Under the pieces are notes generated by a model that worked only from the letters and a program-made list of their open reading frames with translations, did not search any database and was not told the DNA's origin. Shown here one piece after another: positions 14,207-23,300 of a stretch of 64,000 bases of DNA. This stretch comes from Acidobacteriota bacterium. GTDB taxonomy: Bacteria; Acidobacteriota; Blastocatellia; RBC074. Numbering within the stretch: the stretch's first letter is position 1; each line of letters begins with the position of its first letter. The position numbers were made by a program, and so were the translations under genes. Location of the stretch: the NCBI GenBank assembly GCA_018269055.1, contig JAFDVI010000027.1, forward strand, positions 53,927-117,926, in the 5' to 3' direction.

Positions 14207-16620
14207 AACAACTCCTTTTGCGTCGTAACCTCACTTTTTTGTCGTTCGCTCTGTGGTGTGGTTTGCCGTCACTGGCGCTCGGACAATCGAACGCGGTCAT
14301 TGACCTGACGCACGCGGTGGTTGTGGCTCCGGCAAATTTCTCCGGCCCCGAAAACAAAGCTGTCCAGATGTTGATTGAAGAAATCGAGCGGCGTTCGCAA
14401 GTGCGCTGGTTGCGCGTCAATCAAATCCCCAAGGATGGTTCGCCGATGATTTTGCTTTCGCGCGCCGGCAACGCCAATTCCCTGCCGCGCGAAGGCTATC
14501 AACTCAAATCTACTGGCGATTCGCTGGCGATCATCGGCAACGATGCGCGCGGCGTGTTGTTTGGCATTGGTCATTTGCTGCGCTCGCTGCAAATCGAAAA
14601 GTCCAAAATCACTTTGTCTGCGCCGCTCAACTTGACGACTGCGCCGAAATATCCGCTGCGCGGACATCAGCTTGGGTATCGTCCGAAAACGAATTCCTAT
14701 GACGGTTGGAATGTCGCACAGTGGGAACAGTACATACGCGATTTGGCTGTGTGGGGAACGAACGCGATCGAGCTGATTCCTCCCCGTTCGGATGACGACG
14801 CCGATAGCCCGCACTTTCCGTTGCCGCCGATGAAGATGATGGTTGAAATGTCGCGGATTTGTGCGGAATACGGTCTGGATGTTTGGATTTGGTATCCGGC
14901 GCTCGACAAAGATTATGGCGATCCGAAAACCGTCGAATTTGCCCTGAACGAATGGGGCGAAGTCTTCAAACAGTTGCCACGCATTGACGCGATCTTTGTC
15001 CCTGGCGGCGATCCCGGCTCGACACCGCCCAAATTGCTGATGAATTTGCTGGAACGGCAAACGGCCAACCTGCGCCACTATCATCCCAATGCCGGGATGT
15101 GGGTTGCGCCGCAAGGCTTTTCGACGGAATGGCTGAATGAATTTCTGGGCATTGTCCGCACAGAGCCAAAATGGCTGAGCGGAATTGTGTACGGCCCACA
15201 ATCGCGGTTGACCTTGCCGCAAATGCGCGCGGCGATTGCGGCGAAATATCCGATTCGGCATTACCCGGACATCACGCATTCGCGCCAATCGCAATTTGCC
15301 GTGCCGGATTGGGATCTAGCTTTCGCCCTGACCGAAGCCCGCGAAGTCATCAATCCGCGTCCGACCGATATGGCGTTGATTTTCCGTTTGCTGCAACCCC
15401 ATACGAACGGCTTTATCACCTATTCCGAAGGCTGCAACGACGACGTCAATAAAATCATTTGGAGCGCATTGGGATGGAACCCAGACGCAGACGTGCTGGA
15501 CATCCTGCGCGAGTACAGCCGGTATTTCATCGGCGCAAATTATGCCGACAGTTTTGCGCAGGGCTTGCTGGCGTTGGAACAAAACTGGCGCGGTCCTGTG
15601 GCAACGAATTCCGGCATCAAGGTCACGCTGCAACAGTTTCAATCCCTGGAACGCAGCGCCAGCCCGCAAACCTTGCTGAACTGGCGCTTTCAGCAGGCGT
15701 TGTATCGCGCTTATTACGATGCCTATGTCCGCAGCCGTGCGATTTACGAAACCTCGTTGGAAGATCAAGCGATGAACAAACTGCGCGAAGCGCGCTTGCT
15801 CGGCTCTTCCACAGCGATGACACAAGCCGAAGTCTTGCTCGACAAAGCTATCACCGCACGCACCGCGCAGGATTTGCGCGCGCGTGTCTTCGAGCTTGGC
15901 GAAGCCTTGTTCCAAAGCATCCACATGCAACTCGGCGTTGAAAAATACAAAGCCATTGGCGTTGGACGCGGCGCAAACCTGAACACGATTGATTTTCCGC
16001 TGAACGATCGGCTGTGGCTGAAACAACGCTTCAGCGAAATTCGCAAACTCGACGCCGAAGCCGAGCGTCAAAAACAACTGGCGGAAATCGTGGACTGGAC
16101 GAACCCAGGCCCCGGCGGGTTTTACGATGATCTTGGAAATCTGACCCGCCAACCGCATTTGGTGCGCGAACCCGGTTTTGCCAAAGACCCTTATTTTCTG
16201 GAATCCAGCGTCGTCAGTATGGTTGGGCAATACGACGGCAGCACACCGCTGCGCCGCGACGAATTCGCGCTGGCCGGCGTAGGCTTTCAACCTTACGGTC
16301 GCATGTCGTGGTGGGACATTGCCGAAACCTATTACGACGCGCCGCTGAAAATGCGCTACACGGGCTTGGACAAAACCGCGCAATACAAAGTCCGCATAAC
16401 ATATTCCAGCGCAACACAACAGATTCCAATCAAGCTGGTCGCCAACGAAAATTTTGAAGTTCATCCCCTGATCAAAAAAGAGTTGCATCCGTTGGAGTTC
16501 GACATTCCAGCGGCGGCGACTGCAACGGGTGAATTGAATCTGACCTGGACGCAAGCTCCCGGCAGTCGCGGCGCTGGGCGTGGCACCCAGGTGGCGGAAG
16601 TCTGGTTGATCAAAAAATGA
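14203..16620 (+). CDS. Glycoside-hydrolase-like protein with alpha-glucuronidase-type N-terminal domain
   Basis: An 805-residue exported protein. A signal peptide (FLSFALWCGLPSLALGQ) is followed by a GH67/GH20-type N-terminal alpha/beta domain (NKAVQMLIEEIERRS ... DARGVLFGIGHLLRSLQ) and then a TIM-barrel-like region (PLRGHQLGYRPKTNSYDGW, WGTNAIELIPPRSDDD, GLDVWIWYPALD, DAIFVPGGDPG). A helical region and a beta domain finish it. It probably acts on acidic or acetylated polysaccharide together with the esterase whose last codons it overlaps. The exact family is not certain and no catalytic residue is assigned. ATG 14203 is fixed by the ATGA overlap. Confidence 0.72.
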   Translation: MKQLLLRRNLTFLSFALWCGLPSLALGQSNAVIDLTHAVVVAPANFSGPENKAVQMLIEEIERRSQVRWLRVNQIPKDGSPMILLSRAGNANSLPREGYQLKSTGDSLAIIGNDARGVLFGIGHLLRSLQIEKSKITLSAPLNLTTAPKYPLRGHQLGYRPKTNSYDGWNVAQWEQYIRDLAVWGTNAIELIPPRSDDDADSPHFPLPPMKMMVEMSRICAEYGLDVWIWYPALDKDYGDPKTVEFALNEWGEVFKQLPRIDAIFVPGGDPGSTPPKLLMNLLERQTANLRHYHPNAGMWVAPQGFSTEWLNEFLGIVRTEPKWLSGIVYGPQSRLTLPQMRAAIAAKYPIRHYPDITHSRQSQFAVPDWDLAFALTEAREVINPRPTDMALIFRLLQPHTNGFITYSEGCNDDVNKIIWSALGWNPDADVLDILREYSRYFIGANYADSFAQGLLALEQNWRGPVATNSGIKVTLQQFQSLERSASPQTLLNWRFQQALYRAYYDAYVRSRAIYETSLEDQAMNKLREARLLGSSTAMTQAEVLLDKAITARTAQDLRARVFELGEALFQSIHMQLGVEKYKAIGVGRGANLNTIDFPLNDRLWLKQRFSEIRKLDAEAERQKQLAEIVDWTNPGPGGFYDDLGNLTRQPHLVREPGFAKDPYFLESSVVSMVGQYDGSTPLRRDEFALAGVGFQPYGRMSWWDIAETYYDAPLKMRYTGLDKTAQYKVRITYSSATQQIPIKLVANENFEVHPLIKKELHPLEFDIPAAATATGELNLTWTQAPGSRGAGRGTQVAEVWLIKK

Positions 16621-16643
16621 TGGTGTAGATGCTAATGAGAACA

Positions 16644-16665
16644 CGCCTTTACGCGTGCGGGCTTC
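16644..16665. repeat. REP-like repeat, copy 2 (inverted)
   Basis: CGCCTTTACGCGTGCGGGCT plus TC, a one-base-shorter inverted copy of the unit at 6948-6970, lies directly upstream of the RAYT gene and opposes the copy at its 3' end. Confidence 0.7.
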
Positions 16666-16690
16666 CACAGGACTGGCCGAGGAGGTTGTT

Positions 16691-17242
16691 ATGCTAGACG
16701 ATTACGGATTTGAACTCTTCGAGCAAAACGAATTCCCATTGGCGTATCTGATCACTATTCGCACCTTTGGGACATGGCTTCATGGTGATGAGCGGCTTTC
16801 TGTGGGCAGAGACGGCCAAAATATCTACGGAACACCTGCGATTCCCCCAAACCAAAAATTGCACGAGTTGATGCAAAGCGAACTGAAACAACGAGCCGTC
16901 ATCTTCAACGAACAACAACGAAAGGTCGTCGAAGTTGCTATCAGGGAGCTTTGCGAACAGCGAAACAATAATTTGAAAGCGATCAATGTACGCACCAATC
17001 GCGCGCATGCCGTCCTTTCCGCGCAGACCCGTCCTGAACGGATCGCTGATGCCTGCAAAGCATTCGCGACGAAAAGGTTGCGCGAGGAAAAGCTCGTTTC
17101 CCCGGAAATGAAAGTCTGGTCGCGTGGCAGAAGCCGCCGATATTTATGGAAACCTCGCCACGTGGAGTTGGCTATCGCCTACGTGCTTTATGGGCAAGAC
17201 GATCAGCCTTTCGAAATTGATGCGGAAGCCCGCACGCAGTAA
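16691..17242 (+). CDS. REP-associated tyrosine transposase (RAYT), possibly inactive
   Basis: A 183-residue protein of the IS200-like/RAYT family seen in acidobacteria and planctomycetes: opening AYLITIRTFGTWLHGDERLS, middle NVRTNRAHAVLSA and C-terminal RYLWKPRHVELAIAYVLYGQ, whose last helix should carry the catalytic Tyr. Family members mobilise flanking REP palindromes as single strands. The metal-binding HUH motif expected at TN-H-x-H reads R-A-H here (CGC where CAC is expected), which may abolish activity. REP-like units lie on both sides and the last five codons plus the TAA stop are part of one. ATG 16691 follows GAGGAGG closely; the frame is also open 36 bp upstream. Confidence 0.82.
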   Translation: MLDDYGFELFEQNEFPLAYLITIRTFGTWLHGDERLSVGRDGQNIYGTPAIPPNQKLHELMQSELKQRAVIFNEQQRKVVEVAIRELCEQRNNNLKAINVRTNRAHAVLSAQTRPERIADACKAFATKRLREEKLVSPEMKVWSRGRSRRYLWKPRHVELAIAYVLYGQDDQPFEIDAEARTQ

Positions 17243-17287
17243 GGGCGTGCGGGATGCGCGACTACGCCCTTACTGCGTGCGGGCTTC
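17225..17287. repeat. REP-like palindrome, copies 3 and 4
   Basis: Two 23-bp units in opposite orientation, 17225-17247 and 17265-17287, with a 17-bp spacer. They are perfect inverted copies and can form a long hairpin. The left unit encodes the C-terminus and stop codon of the RAYT gene. Confidence 0.85.
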
Positions 17288-17327
17288 TGCATTTCGTATG
17301 ATCATTCTTCAACAAGGAGCCTACTCT

Positions 17328-18482
17328 ATGAAACGCATCATTCTGTTGATCTTTTTACTGTTTATCTTTTCCTTTAGCGCACTGGCGCAAACCCAGAAAT
17401 TCGATGGCGTCGAAACCGGTTTGCACAACCTATTTCGCATCTCCGACGCCGAAACCCGCTCAATCAGTCCCGAAAACTTCACTGGCGAGAAAGGCAAGGC
17501 CGGAATGGCCACCGAAGGCACTGGCAAAATGGCCGCGCGCAATCTGGGCCAGGGTTGGAAAATCAGCCCCAGCGTGCGCATCGCGGCGCATACGACTTTC
17601 ACAATGGCGGAAATCACAGGCTCCGGCGCGGTGCAACACATCTGGATGACGCCCACCGGCAACTGGCGCTATTCGATTTTTCGCATTTATTGGGACGATG
17701 AAACCGAACCTTCCATCGAAGTCCCCGTCGGTGATTTCTTCGGCCAGGGTTGGGGAGAATACGCGCCGCTGGCTTCGTTGCCGATGGCCGTGAACCCCGG
17801 CAGCGCGTTCAATTCCTATTGGGTGATGCCCTTCCGCAAGAAGTGCAAAATCACCATGGAAAACATAGACGAACGGGATATGGTGCTCTATTACCAGGTG
17901 GACTACACCGTCACCAAAGTCCCCGATGACGCAGCCTATTTCCACGCGCAATTTCATCGCACCAATCCGCTGAAATACAAAGACGTTTACACGCTGGTGG
18001 ACGGCATCAAAGGCCAGGGGCAATACGTCGGCACCTACATCGCGTGGGGAGTTCACAATCGCGGATGGTGGGGCGAAGGCGAAATCAAATTTTATATGGA
18101 CGGCGACAAAGACTTCCCGACCATCGCCGGAACCGGCACCGAAGATTACTTTTGTGGTTCGTACAATTTTGAAAACCGCAAAACGCACGAATACCAGGTG
18201 TTCAACTCGCCATATTCCGGATTGATGCAAGTCATCAAACCCGACGGCGTGTATGTGTCGCAACAACGTTTCGGCCTGTACCGTTGGCACATCGCCGACC
18301 CAATTCGGTTCAAGAAAGATTTGCGCGTGACGATTCAGGCGTTGGGATGGAAAACCACGTCGCAACCCGGCGAATACCTGCCGCTGCAGGATGATATTTC
18401 TTCGGTCGTGTACTGGTACCAAACCGAACCGCACGCAAAGTTTCCGACGCTGCCCAAACGCGAAGAACTGGAAATCAATTAA
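17328..18482 (+). CDS. DUF2961 protein (glycoside hydrolase family 172)
   Basis: A 384-residue exported protein. A signal peptide (IILLIFLLFIFSFSALAQ) precedes a DUF2961 domain that fills the rest. Typical motifs are TMAEITGSGAVQHIW, ILRIYWDDE-like FRIYWDDETEPSIEVPVGDFF, and WWGEGEIKFYMDGD followed by TIAGTGTEDYF. DUF2961 corresponds to GH172, whose characterised members act on fructofuranose or arabinofuranose oligosaccharides; the GEGE and GTGTED motifs should hold the catalytic carboxylates. It has an AAGGAG ribosome-binding site and sits 40 bp after the REP palindrome, so it is probably transcribed from its own promoter. Confidence 0.88.
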   Translation: MKRIILLIFLLFIFSFSALAQTQKFDGVETGLHNLFRISDAETRSISPENFTGEKGKAGMATEGTGKMAARNLGQGWKISPSVRIAAHTTFTMAEITGSGAVQHIWMTPTGNWRYSIFRIYWDDETEPSIEVPVGDFFGQGWGEYAPLASLPMAVNPGSAFNSYWVMPFRKKCKITMENIDERDMVLYYQVDYTVTKVPDDAAYFHAQFHRTNPLKYKDVYTLVDGIKGQGQYVGTYIAWGVHNRGWWGEGEIKFYMDGDKDFPTIAGTGTEDYFCGSYNFENRKTHEYQVFNSPYSGLMQVIKPDGVYVSQQRFGLYRWHIADPIRFKKDLRVTIQALGWKTTSQPGEYLPLQDDISSVVYWYQTEPHAKFPTLPKREELEIN

Positions 18483-18600
18483 TCGAAATCCACCTTCGTG
18501 TTGTGACAATCGCCAAAGCGCCACAACGGACGATGCAGGTCTGATGCGCAACGGGCTACCTTGCCACCGTACCAAACCTTTTCAAATCGGAGGCATAACC

Positions 18601-19002
18601 ATGCAATTCATCTTTTCATCGTCCGCAAACATCCTGCGTTGGAGCGCGCGCCTACTCAGTGGGATGATCGTGTTGTTTTGGGGCTTTTTCCTATTGGCGA
18701 ATCTGTTCGGCACCGCGGAGCGTTCGACTCGCCCGTTGATCTGGGCAGATTACGTGATGCTAGCAGGCATCATCATCGCCGTCGCCGGACTGGCGACGGC
18801 ATGGAAATGGGAACTGCTCGGCGCATCTATAACGCTGATCGCGTTTGGCATCGTCGCTGCGATCAATTGGCGCGTCGTCATCTTTCCCGGCACATTGATT
18901 CCGAGTACGGCCTTGCTCTTTTTGGCTTCCTGGTGGATTCACCGCGTGCCACGAAATCCTGGCACTTTGTTAAGCAATAGCGATTCAGCAACCAAAATTT
19001 AA
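18601..19002 (+). CDS. Small four-helix membrane protein (unknown)
   Basis: A 133-residue inner-membrane protein with about four hydrophobic segments (LLSGMIVLFWGFFLLANLF, YVMLAGIIIAVAGLATAW, LIAFGIVAAINW, TALLFLASWWI). I do not recognise a function. It has a good GGAGG ribosome-binding site. Its TAA stop overlaps the TAA stop of the convergent FMN reductase gene (shared TTAA), so no terminator space exists between them. Confidence 0.7.
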   Translation: MQFIFSSSANILRWSARLLSGMIVLFWGFFLLANLFGTAERSTRPLIWADYVMLAGIIIAVAGLATAWKWELLGASITLIAFGIVAAINWRVVIFPGTLIPSTALLFLASWWIHRVPRNPGTLLSNSDSATKI

Positions 19003-19565
19003 CTGCTTGATACGGTGCCAATTTGAATGAATTGGCTGAATCCATGCAGAAAGTCGCGCAGTTGTTTGCGCACGACCTCATCCACAAGCCCGCCGTTCTC
19101 GTTGAACACTTTATGCGCCCCCGAAACCAGCAGGCGTCCGCCGAACCACGGGCGGGTGCCGAGCGCGCGCAGCACCGGGAGCCAGTGGGTTTGGGCGGAA
19201 ATCGTGCCGAAGCCGCCGGGCGTTGCGCCGATCAACGCTACGGGGCGGTTGCCGAAGACTTTGGGAATCTCAGCCGGAGGGCGCGATAACCAGTCAATCG
19301 CGTTTTTGAACACGCCGGGAACGCCGTGGTTGTATTCGGGCGTCGAGAGCAGCAATCCATCCGAAACCATCACGCGCGCTTTCAGATCGAGCACCGCTTG
19401 CGGTTGGCCTTGGGCGTCCAGGTCGGCGTCATATAGCGGGATGCCGTGCAAAGTGGCGATGTCCAATTCCACGCCTTCGTCCAACAACGGCACTGCTGCG
19501 TGGAGCAATGCCGTGTTGAATGATTTGCGGCGCAAACTGCCGGAAATTCCCAGAATTTTGATCAT
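18999..19565 (-). CDS. NADPH-dependent FMN reductase (flavodoxin-like)
   Basis: A 188-residue flavodoxin-fold quinone/chromate-type reductase. The N-terminus KILGISGSLRRKSFNTALL is the FMN phosphate loop, and STPEYNHGVPGVFKNAIDWLSRP is the family signature. It transfers hydride from NAD(P)H to FMN and then to quinones or similar acceptors in the cytoplasm. The frame stays open upstream, but ATG 19565 precedes the phosphate loop directly and matches family length. The weak ribosome-binding region overlaps a REP-like unit. Confidence 0.87.
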   Translation of the reverse strand: MIKILGISGSLRRKSFNTALLHAAVPLLDEGVELDIATLHGIPLYDADLDAQGQPQAVLDLKARVMVSDGLLLSTPEYNHGVPGVFKNAIDWLSRPPAEIPKVFGNRPVALIGATPGGFGTISAQTHWLPVLRALGTRPWFGGRLLVSGAHKVFNENGGLVDEVVRKQLRDFLHGFSQFIQIGTVSSS

Positions 19566-19581
19566 TTTGTTTAGCCTTGCA

Positions 19582-19648
19582 GAAGCCCGCACGAAGGGCG
19601 CTCTGGATGTGTCATTAGCAAAATACGCCCTTACTCCGTGCGGGCTTC
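19582..19648. repeat. REP-like palindrome, copies 5 and 6
   Basis: An inverted pair of the RAYT-type unit: 19582-19600 (missing CAGT) and 19626-19648 (one substitution), separated by 25 bp. It lies between the SDR stop and the FMN reductase start, where it may separate or attenuate the two minus-strand transcripts. Confidence 0.75.
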
Positions 19649-19668
19649 CGCAGTAAGGGCTTCGGCAA

Positions 19669-20439
19669 TCACAAGAACATGCCGCCAGAGGCTTCCAACC
19701 GTTGCGCGTTGACCCAGCGGCCTTCTTCGGAACACAAGAAAGCAACCACGCCACCGATGTCGTCCGGCACACCGACGCGACCGAGCGCGGTTTGCGAAGC
19801 GATGAAGTCTTTGACGCCGGGACGTTCAAATGCTTCGTTGGTGAAGTCGGTTTCAATTGCGCCGGGAGCGACGACGTTGGCGGCAATGCCGCGCGGGCCG
19901 AGTTCTTTCGCCAGGTAACGCGTGAAAACTTCAATCGCGCCTTTCATCGAGGCATAGGCCGCGTAGCCCGGAATCGCAAACCGCGCCAATCCTGTCGAGG
20001 TGTTGATGATTCGTCCGCCGTTGGCGATCAGCGGCAATAGTTTCTGCGTCAGGAAGTACACGCCTTTGAAATGGACGTTCAGCAATTCGTCAAAGGCTTC
20101 TTCCGTCGTTCGGTCAATGGTCGAGTAACGATCAATGCCCGCGTTGTTGATCAGAAAATCGAAGCTTGACCGCTGCCAGTTGTCGGCCAGCGCTCGTGAT
20201 AGCGATTCGTGAAAGCCGTCGAACTGGCTCAAGTCGGCCACATCCAATTGCAAGGCGACGGCTTTGCGGCCGAGCGCCTGGATTTCGGCAACGACCGACG
20301 CGCCTTCTTCTTTCTTTTGGCGATAGGTCAGGATGACATCATTGCCTTTGCGGGCAAGGTGCAAAGCGATGTTGCGACCTAAACCTCGGCTTGCGCCCGT
20401 GACCAAAGCAATTTTGTTGGTTGATTCGGATTTGTTCAT
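19669..20439 (-). CDS. SDR family oxidoreductase
   Basis: A 256-residue classical short-chain dehydrogenase. The nucleotide-binding TGASRGLGRN is near the N-terminus, NNAG follows, and the catalytic YAAYASMKG carries the Tyr-xxx-Lys pair. The C-terminal region PGAIETDF is typical of 3-oxoacyl-ACP-reductase-like members; an NADP preference is possible. Its ATG overlaps the stop of the upstream DUF2156 gene by ATGA, so translation is coupled. The substrate is unknown. Confidence 0.9.
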   Translation of the reverse strand: MNKSESTNKIALVTGASRGLGRNIALHLARKGNDVILTYRQKKEEGASVVAEIQALGRKAVALQLDVADLSQFDGFHESLSRALADNWQRSSFDFLINNAGIDRYSTIDRTTEEAFDELLNVHFKGVYFLTQKLLPLIANGGRIINTSTGLARFAIPGYAAYASMKGAIEVFTRYLAKELGPRGIAANVVAPGAIETDFTNEAFERPGVKDFIASQTALGRVGVPDDIGGVVAFLCSEEGRWVNAQRLEASGGMFL

Positions 20440-21563
20440 ACGGTTTTCTTCTTCCTCATCCAGCGTAGTTCTGTTTTTGCGGCATCCCAAAGTGCCTGGC
20501 TCACCGCCATCAATGGTGAACATTGCGTAAATGCCGATGCCACAGCATACAATGTCAAAATTGAAAAATAAGTCTCGTTGGAAATCACGAAAATCGGCTC
20601 CCAACGCTCCGGGTGAAATTTGGTTTTGAACGCATCCAGCCCATCGAAGTTATAAAACCGGCGACCATGTGCCCGCACCCACCCCAGCAAAGCACGCAAC
20701 CAGAGAGGATTGGGCTCTGATTGAACATTAGCGCGACGAGAAAGAGGCGATAATCCCAATGTGACGAACTCGCTGCCGCTTCCGGCCAGCGTTCGCACCG
20801 CCGCATCAATCATCAACTCGCTGACGCCATTTACCGCCCCTCGCCCGCGTATGATTTGTTCAATCAACCAGCCTCCGCGTTGCGGAACAGGTGAAGCAAC
20901 CACAAAGCCGATCACATTGCCTTGTCGTTCGGCGACAAAAATGCGCCGGTCATACAACCGTTCCAGCGTCATCGGTTCGACCAGAAAGTGCAGTGTCGGG
21001 AAGCTGCGCGTGGCCAGCCATTCCCGCAAACAACGCAATAGTTCCGAGTTGTGGCTGGCGCGTTCGGCAGGCCATTCCGTGACGGTAACCCCTTTGTTGC
21101 GGGCGCGGTTCAATTGCGCTTTCAGCGAAGCGTGATGGTCGTATACGTGCGACCATTGATCCAGTTGCCAAACCGGCTGTGCGCCCAGCAGCGCCATCGA
21201 ATGCCTGGAAGAAACTCGCAAGACTTCTTCCAATCGCGATTCGGCGCAAAAATAACACACGCGCAATCCTGCTTCTGACGAAGCCTGCTCAAATTCGGCA
21301 ACGATCTTCGTCAACCGTTCTTTCGTGCAAATTGGCGCGCCGGCAACAATGCGCACGCCATGCCGTTCAACGTAGCCGATGACGCCATCCGCCGCAGTGG
21401 AAAACCAATGGGAAATGCCGGGATTCAAAATTTGATAAGACGTGGTGTTCCAACCGTGGCGCAAAATCAGTTCGCGCACAGGCTGAAGCGAGGTGGGGAT
21501 CACGCTGGAATTCTGTGACAACACTGCGGTCAGGAGTATTGAACCGGCAACCGGCAATTGCAA
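20436..21563 (-). CDS. DUF2156 domain protein (phosphatidylglycerol lysyltransferase C-terminal-like)
   Basis: About 375 residues with the double GNAT-like fold of DUF2156, the soluble part of MprF-type lysyl-phosphatidylglycerol synthases. Recognisable parts are ERHGVRIVAGAPIC, LRVCYFCAESRLEEVL, RARNKGVTVTEW and RRFYNFDGLDAFKTKFHPERWEPIF. There is no membrane flippase domain, so it is a stand-alone aminoacyl- or acyl-transferase-like protein. The first codon is a TTG with no clear ribosome-binding site; GTG 21503 is an alternative start. It is divergent from the DUF1501 gene. Confidence 0.75.
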   Translation of the reverse strand: MQLPVAGSILLTAVLSQNSSVIPTSLQPVRELILRHGWNTTSYQILNPGISHWFSTAADGVIGYVERHGVRIVAGAPICTKERLTKIVAEFEQASSEAGLRVCYFCAESRLEEVLRVSSRHSMALLGAQPVWQLDQWSHVYDHHASLKAQLNRARNKGVTVTEWPAERASHNSELLRCLREWLATRSFPTLHFLVEPMTLERLYDRRIFVAERQGNVIGFVVASPVPQRGGWLIEQIIRGRGAVNGVSELMIDAAVRTLAGSGSEFVTLGLSPLSRRANVQSEPNPLWLRALLGWVRAHGRRFYNFDGLDAFKTKFHPERWEPIFVISNETYFSILTLYAVASAFTQCSPLMAVSQALWDAAKTELRWMRKKKTV

Positions 21564-21610
21564 CTGAAGCGCCCTGCGCGTTCAAGTTTGTTTCTGCTAT
21601 ATTCCGCGCC

Positions 21611-23113
21611 ATGAAAAACAAGTCGCCTTTTCACCGCACCTCATCACGACAATTGCCCACGCGCCGCGAATTTCTGTGGCAAGCGGGCGGCGGGCTTGGC
21701 GGCATTGCGCTGGCTGCGATGCTGGCAAAGGATGAAGCGCTGGCCCAAGGCGGCCAACTTGCAAAACTGCATTTTCCAGCCAAAGCCAAGCGCGTCGTGC
21801 ATTTTTTCATGGCCGGAGCCGCCAGCCACATTGACCTGTTCGATTACAAACCCGAACTGATCAAACGCCACGGCCAGCCCAGCGATTTCGGCGAACACGT
21901 CGAAACGTTTCAAGATGGTCTTGGCCCCTGGCTGCGGCCTGTGTGGGATTTCAAACCGTACGGCCAAAGCGGCAAAATGCTCGGCGAACCGGTTTCTGCG
22001 TTGGGCAAAGTGGTTGATGACATCGCCTTCGTTCACAACATGGTCAGCAAATCCGGCGTTCACAGCACCGCGACGCTGTTGCAAGCGACAGGATTTTTGC
22101 TGCCCGGTTTTCCTGGCGCGGGATGCTGGGTCAGTTATGGGTTGGGTTCGATGAATGACAACCTGCCGACCTTTGTGGTCATGCCCGATCATCGCGGCAT
22201 GCCGTCGAACGGTGTCAAAAATTGGGACGCGGCCTTTCTGCCCGCAGCACACAGCGGCACGGTGATTTACCCCGGACGCGAAGAACCTGTCGCCGACCTG
22301 TTCCCGCACAAAGCTCCCAAAGGTAACAGCTACATCACCAGCGAAAGCGAAGCCGCCACGCAAACGTTGCTGGCAGAAATCAATCGCGCACACGCCGCTA
22401 CGCGCGAAGGCGACCAGCGATTGGAAGGCCGCATCCGCAGCTATGAACTCGCCGCCAAAATGCAGATGGCCGCGCCGGAAGCTTTGAACCTGAAAGCCGA
22501 ACCGGAGCACGTGTTGAAGCTGTATGGATTGGATCGCGGCCCGCGCGAATGGCCCAAGGAAATCAACGACGAAGAAGAAACGTTTTACTTCGCGCAAAAA
22601 TGCCTGGCTGCGCGGCGGTTACTGGAACGCGGCGTGCGCTTCATTCAAATCTGGAGCGGCAACGACAACAGTTTCCCGCGCCGCAATTGGGATTCGCACG
22701 AAAACATACGGCAGGATCATGGCCCGCTGGCCGTTGGCATGGCTCGCGGATGCGCAGCGTTTATTCAGGATTTGAAACAACGCGGCTTGCTGGAAGACAC
22801 GGTGATTTTGTGGACGACCGAATTTGGACGCATGCCGTCCAGCCAGGGCGGCACCGGACGCGATCACAATCCCTTTGTGTTTACGAATTGGCTATGCGGA
22901 GGAGGCATCAAAGGCGGCATCAGCTACGGCGAAAGCGACGAATTTGGCTACAAACCGCTGGATCGCAGCCACCCGACTGAGGTTTACGACATTCACGCCA
23001 CGATGCTGCGCTTGCTGGGCATTGACCACGAACAGCTAAGTTTTTACCACAACGGCATTAAACGACGCTTGACCGACGTTCACGGCCACGTGATTCAACC
23101 ATTGCTGGCTTGA
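21611..23113 (+). CDS. DUF1501 domain protein, Tat-exported (stand-alone)
   Basis: A 500-residue alkaline-phosphatase/sulfatase-fold protein. A twin-arginine leader (PTRREFLWQAGGGLGGIALA) precedes DUF1501 motifs: VVHFFMAGAASHIDLFDYKPEL, LGSMNDNLPTFVVM, DTVILWTTEFGRMPSSQGG, GRDHNPF and GGGIKGGISYGESDEFGY. These proteins usually sit beside a DUF1549/DUF1553 cytochrome gene; this copy has none nearby, unlike the one at 37.5 kb. ATG 21611 is the obvious start for the leader, although no good ribosome-binding site precedes it. Confidence 0.87.
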   Translation: MKNKSPFHRTSSRQLPTRREFLWQAGGGLGGIALAAMLAKDEALAQGGQLAKLHFPAKAKRVVHFFMAGAASHIDLFDYKPELIKRHGQPSDFGEHVETFQDGLGPWLRPVWDFKPYGQSGKMLGEPVSALGKVVDDIAFVHNMVSKSGVHSTATLLQATGFLLPGFPGAGCWVSYGLGSMNDNLPTFVVMPDHRGMPSNGVKNWDAAFLPAAHSGTVIYPGREEPVADLFPHKAPKGNSYITSESEAATQTLLAEINRAHAATREGDQRLEGRIRSYELAAKMQMAAPEALNLKAEPEHVLKLYGLDRGPREWPKEINDEEETFYFAQKCLAARRLLERGVRFIQIWSGNDNSFPRRNWDSHENIRQDHGPLAVGMARGCAAFIQDLKQRGLLEDTVILWTTEFGRMPSSQGGTGRDHNPFVFTNWLCGGGIKGGISYGESDEFGYKPLDRSHPTEVYDIHATMLRLLGIDHEQLSFYHNGIKRRLTDVHGHVIQPLLA

Positions 23114-23300
23114 GCCATTTTTAGCGAAATGGATAAAAACGAACATTCACGGCTCGCAATGCATAACGCGATCTGTGATGAAAACGCATTTTGCCGAACA
23201 GGCTGAAATTACTGATAGAACCATTTGCTCGGAGTGCCGACAAATAGTTTGCCGGAGTCGCTTCACTACGAGGGATTCCCAGATTTCTCCGTGCGTCTGC

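Noticed and set aside
15316..16668. A 450-codon minus-strand frame opposite the glycosidase-like gene
   Set aside because: No start signal or domain, and it would overlap the RAYT upstream repeat. A shadow.
23114..23300. 187-bp gap searched for a small gene, terminator or RNA
   Set aside because: No palindrome with a T-run and no start with ribosome-binding site; nothing I can support.
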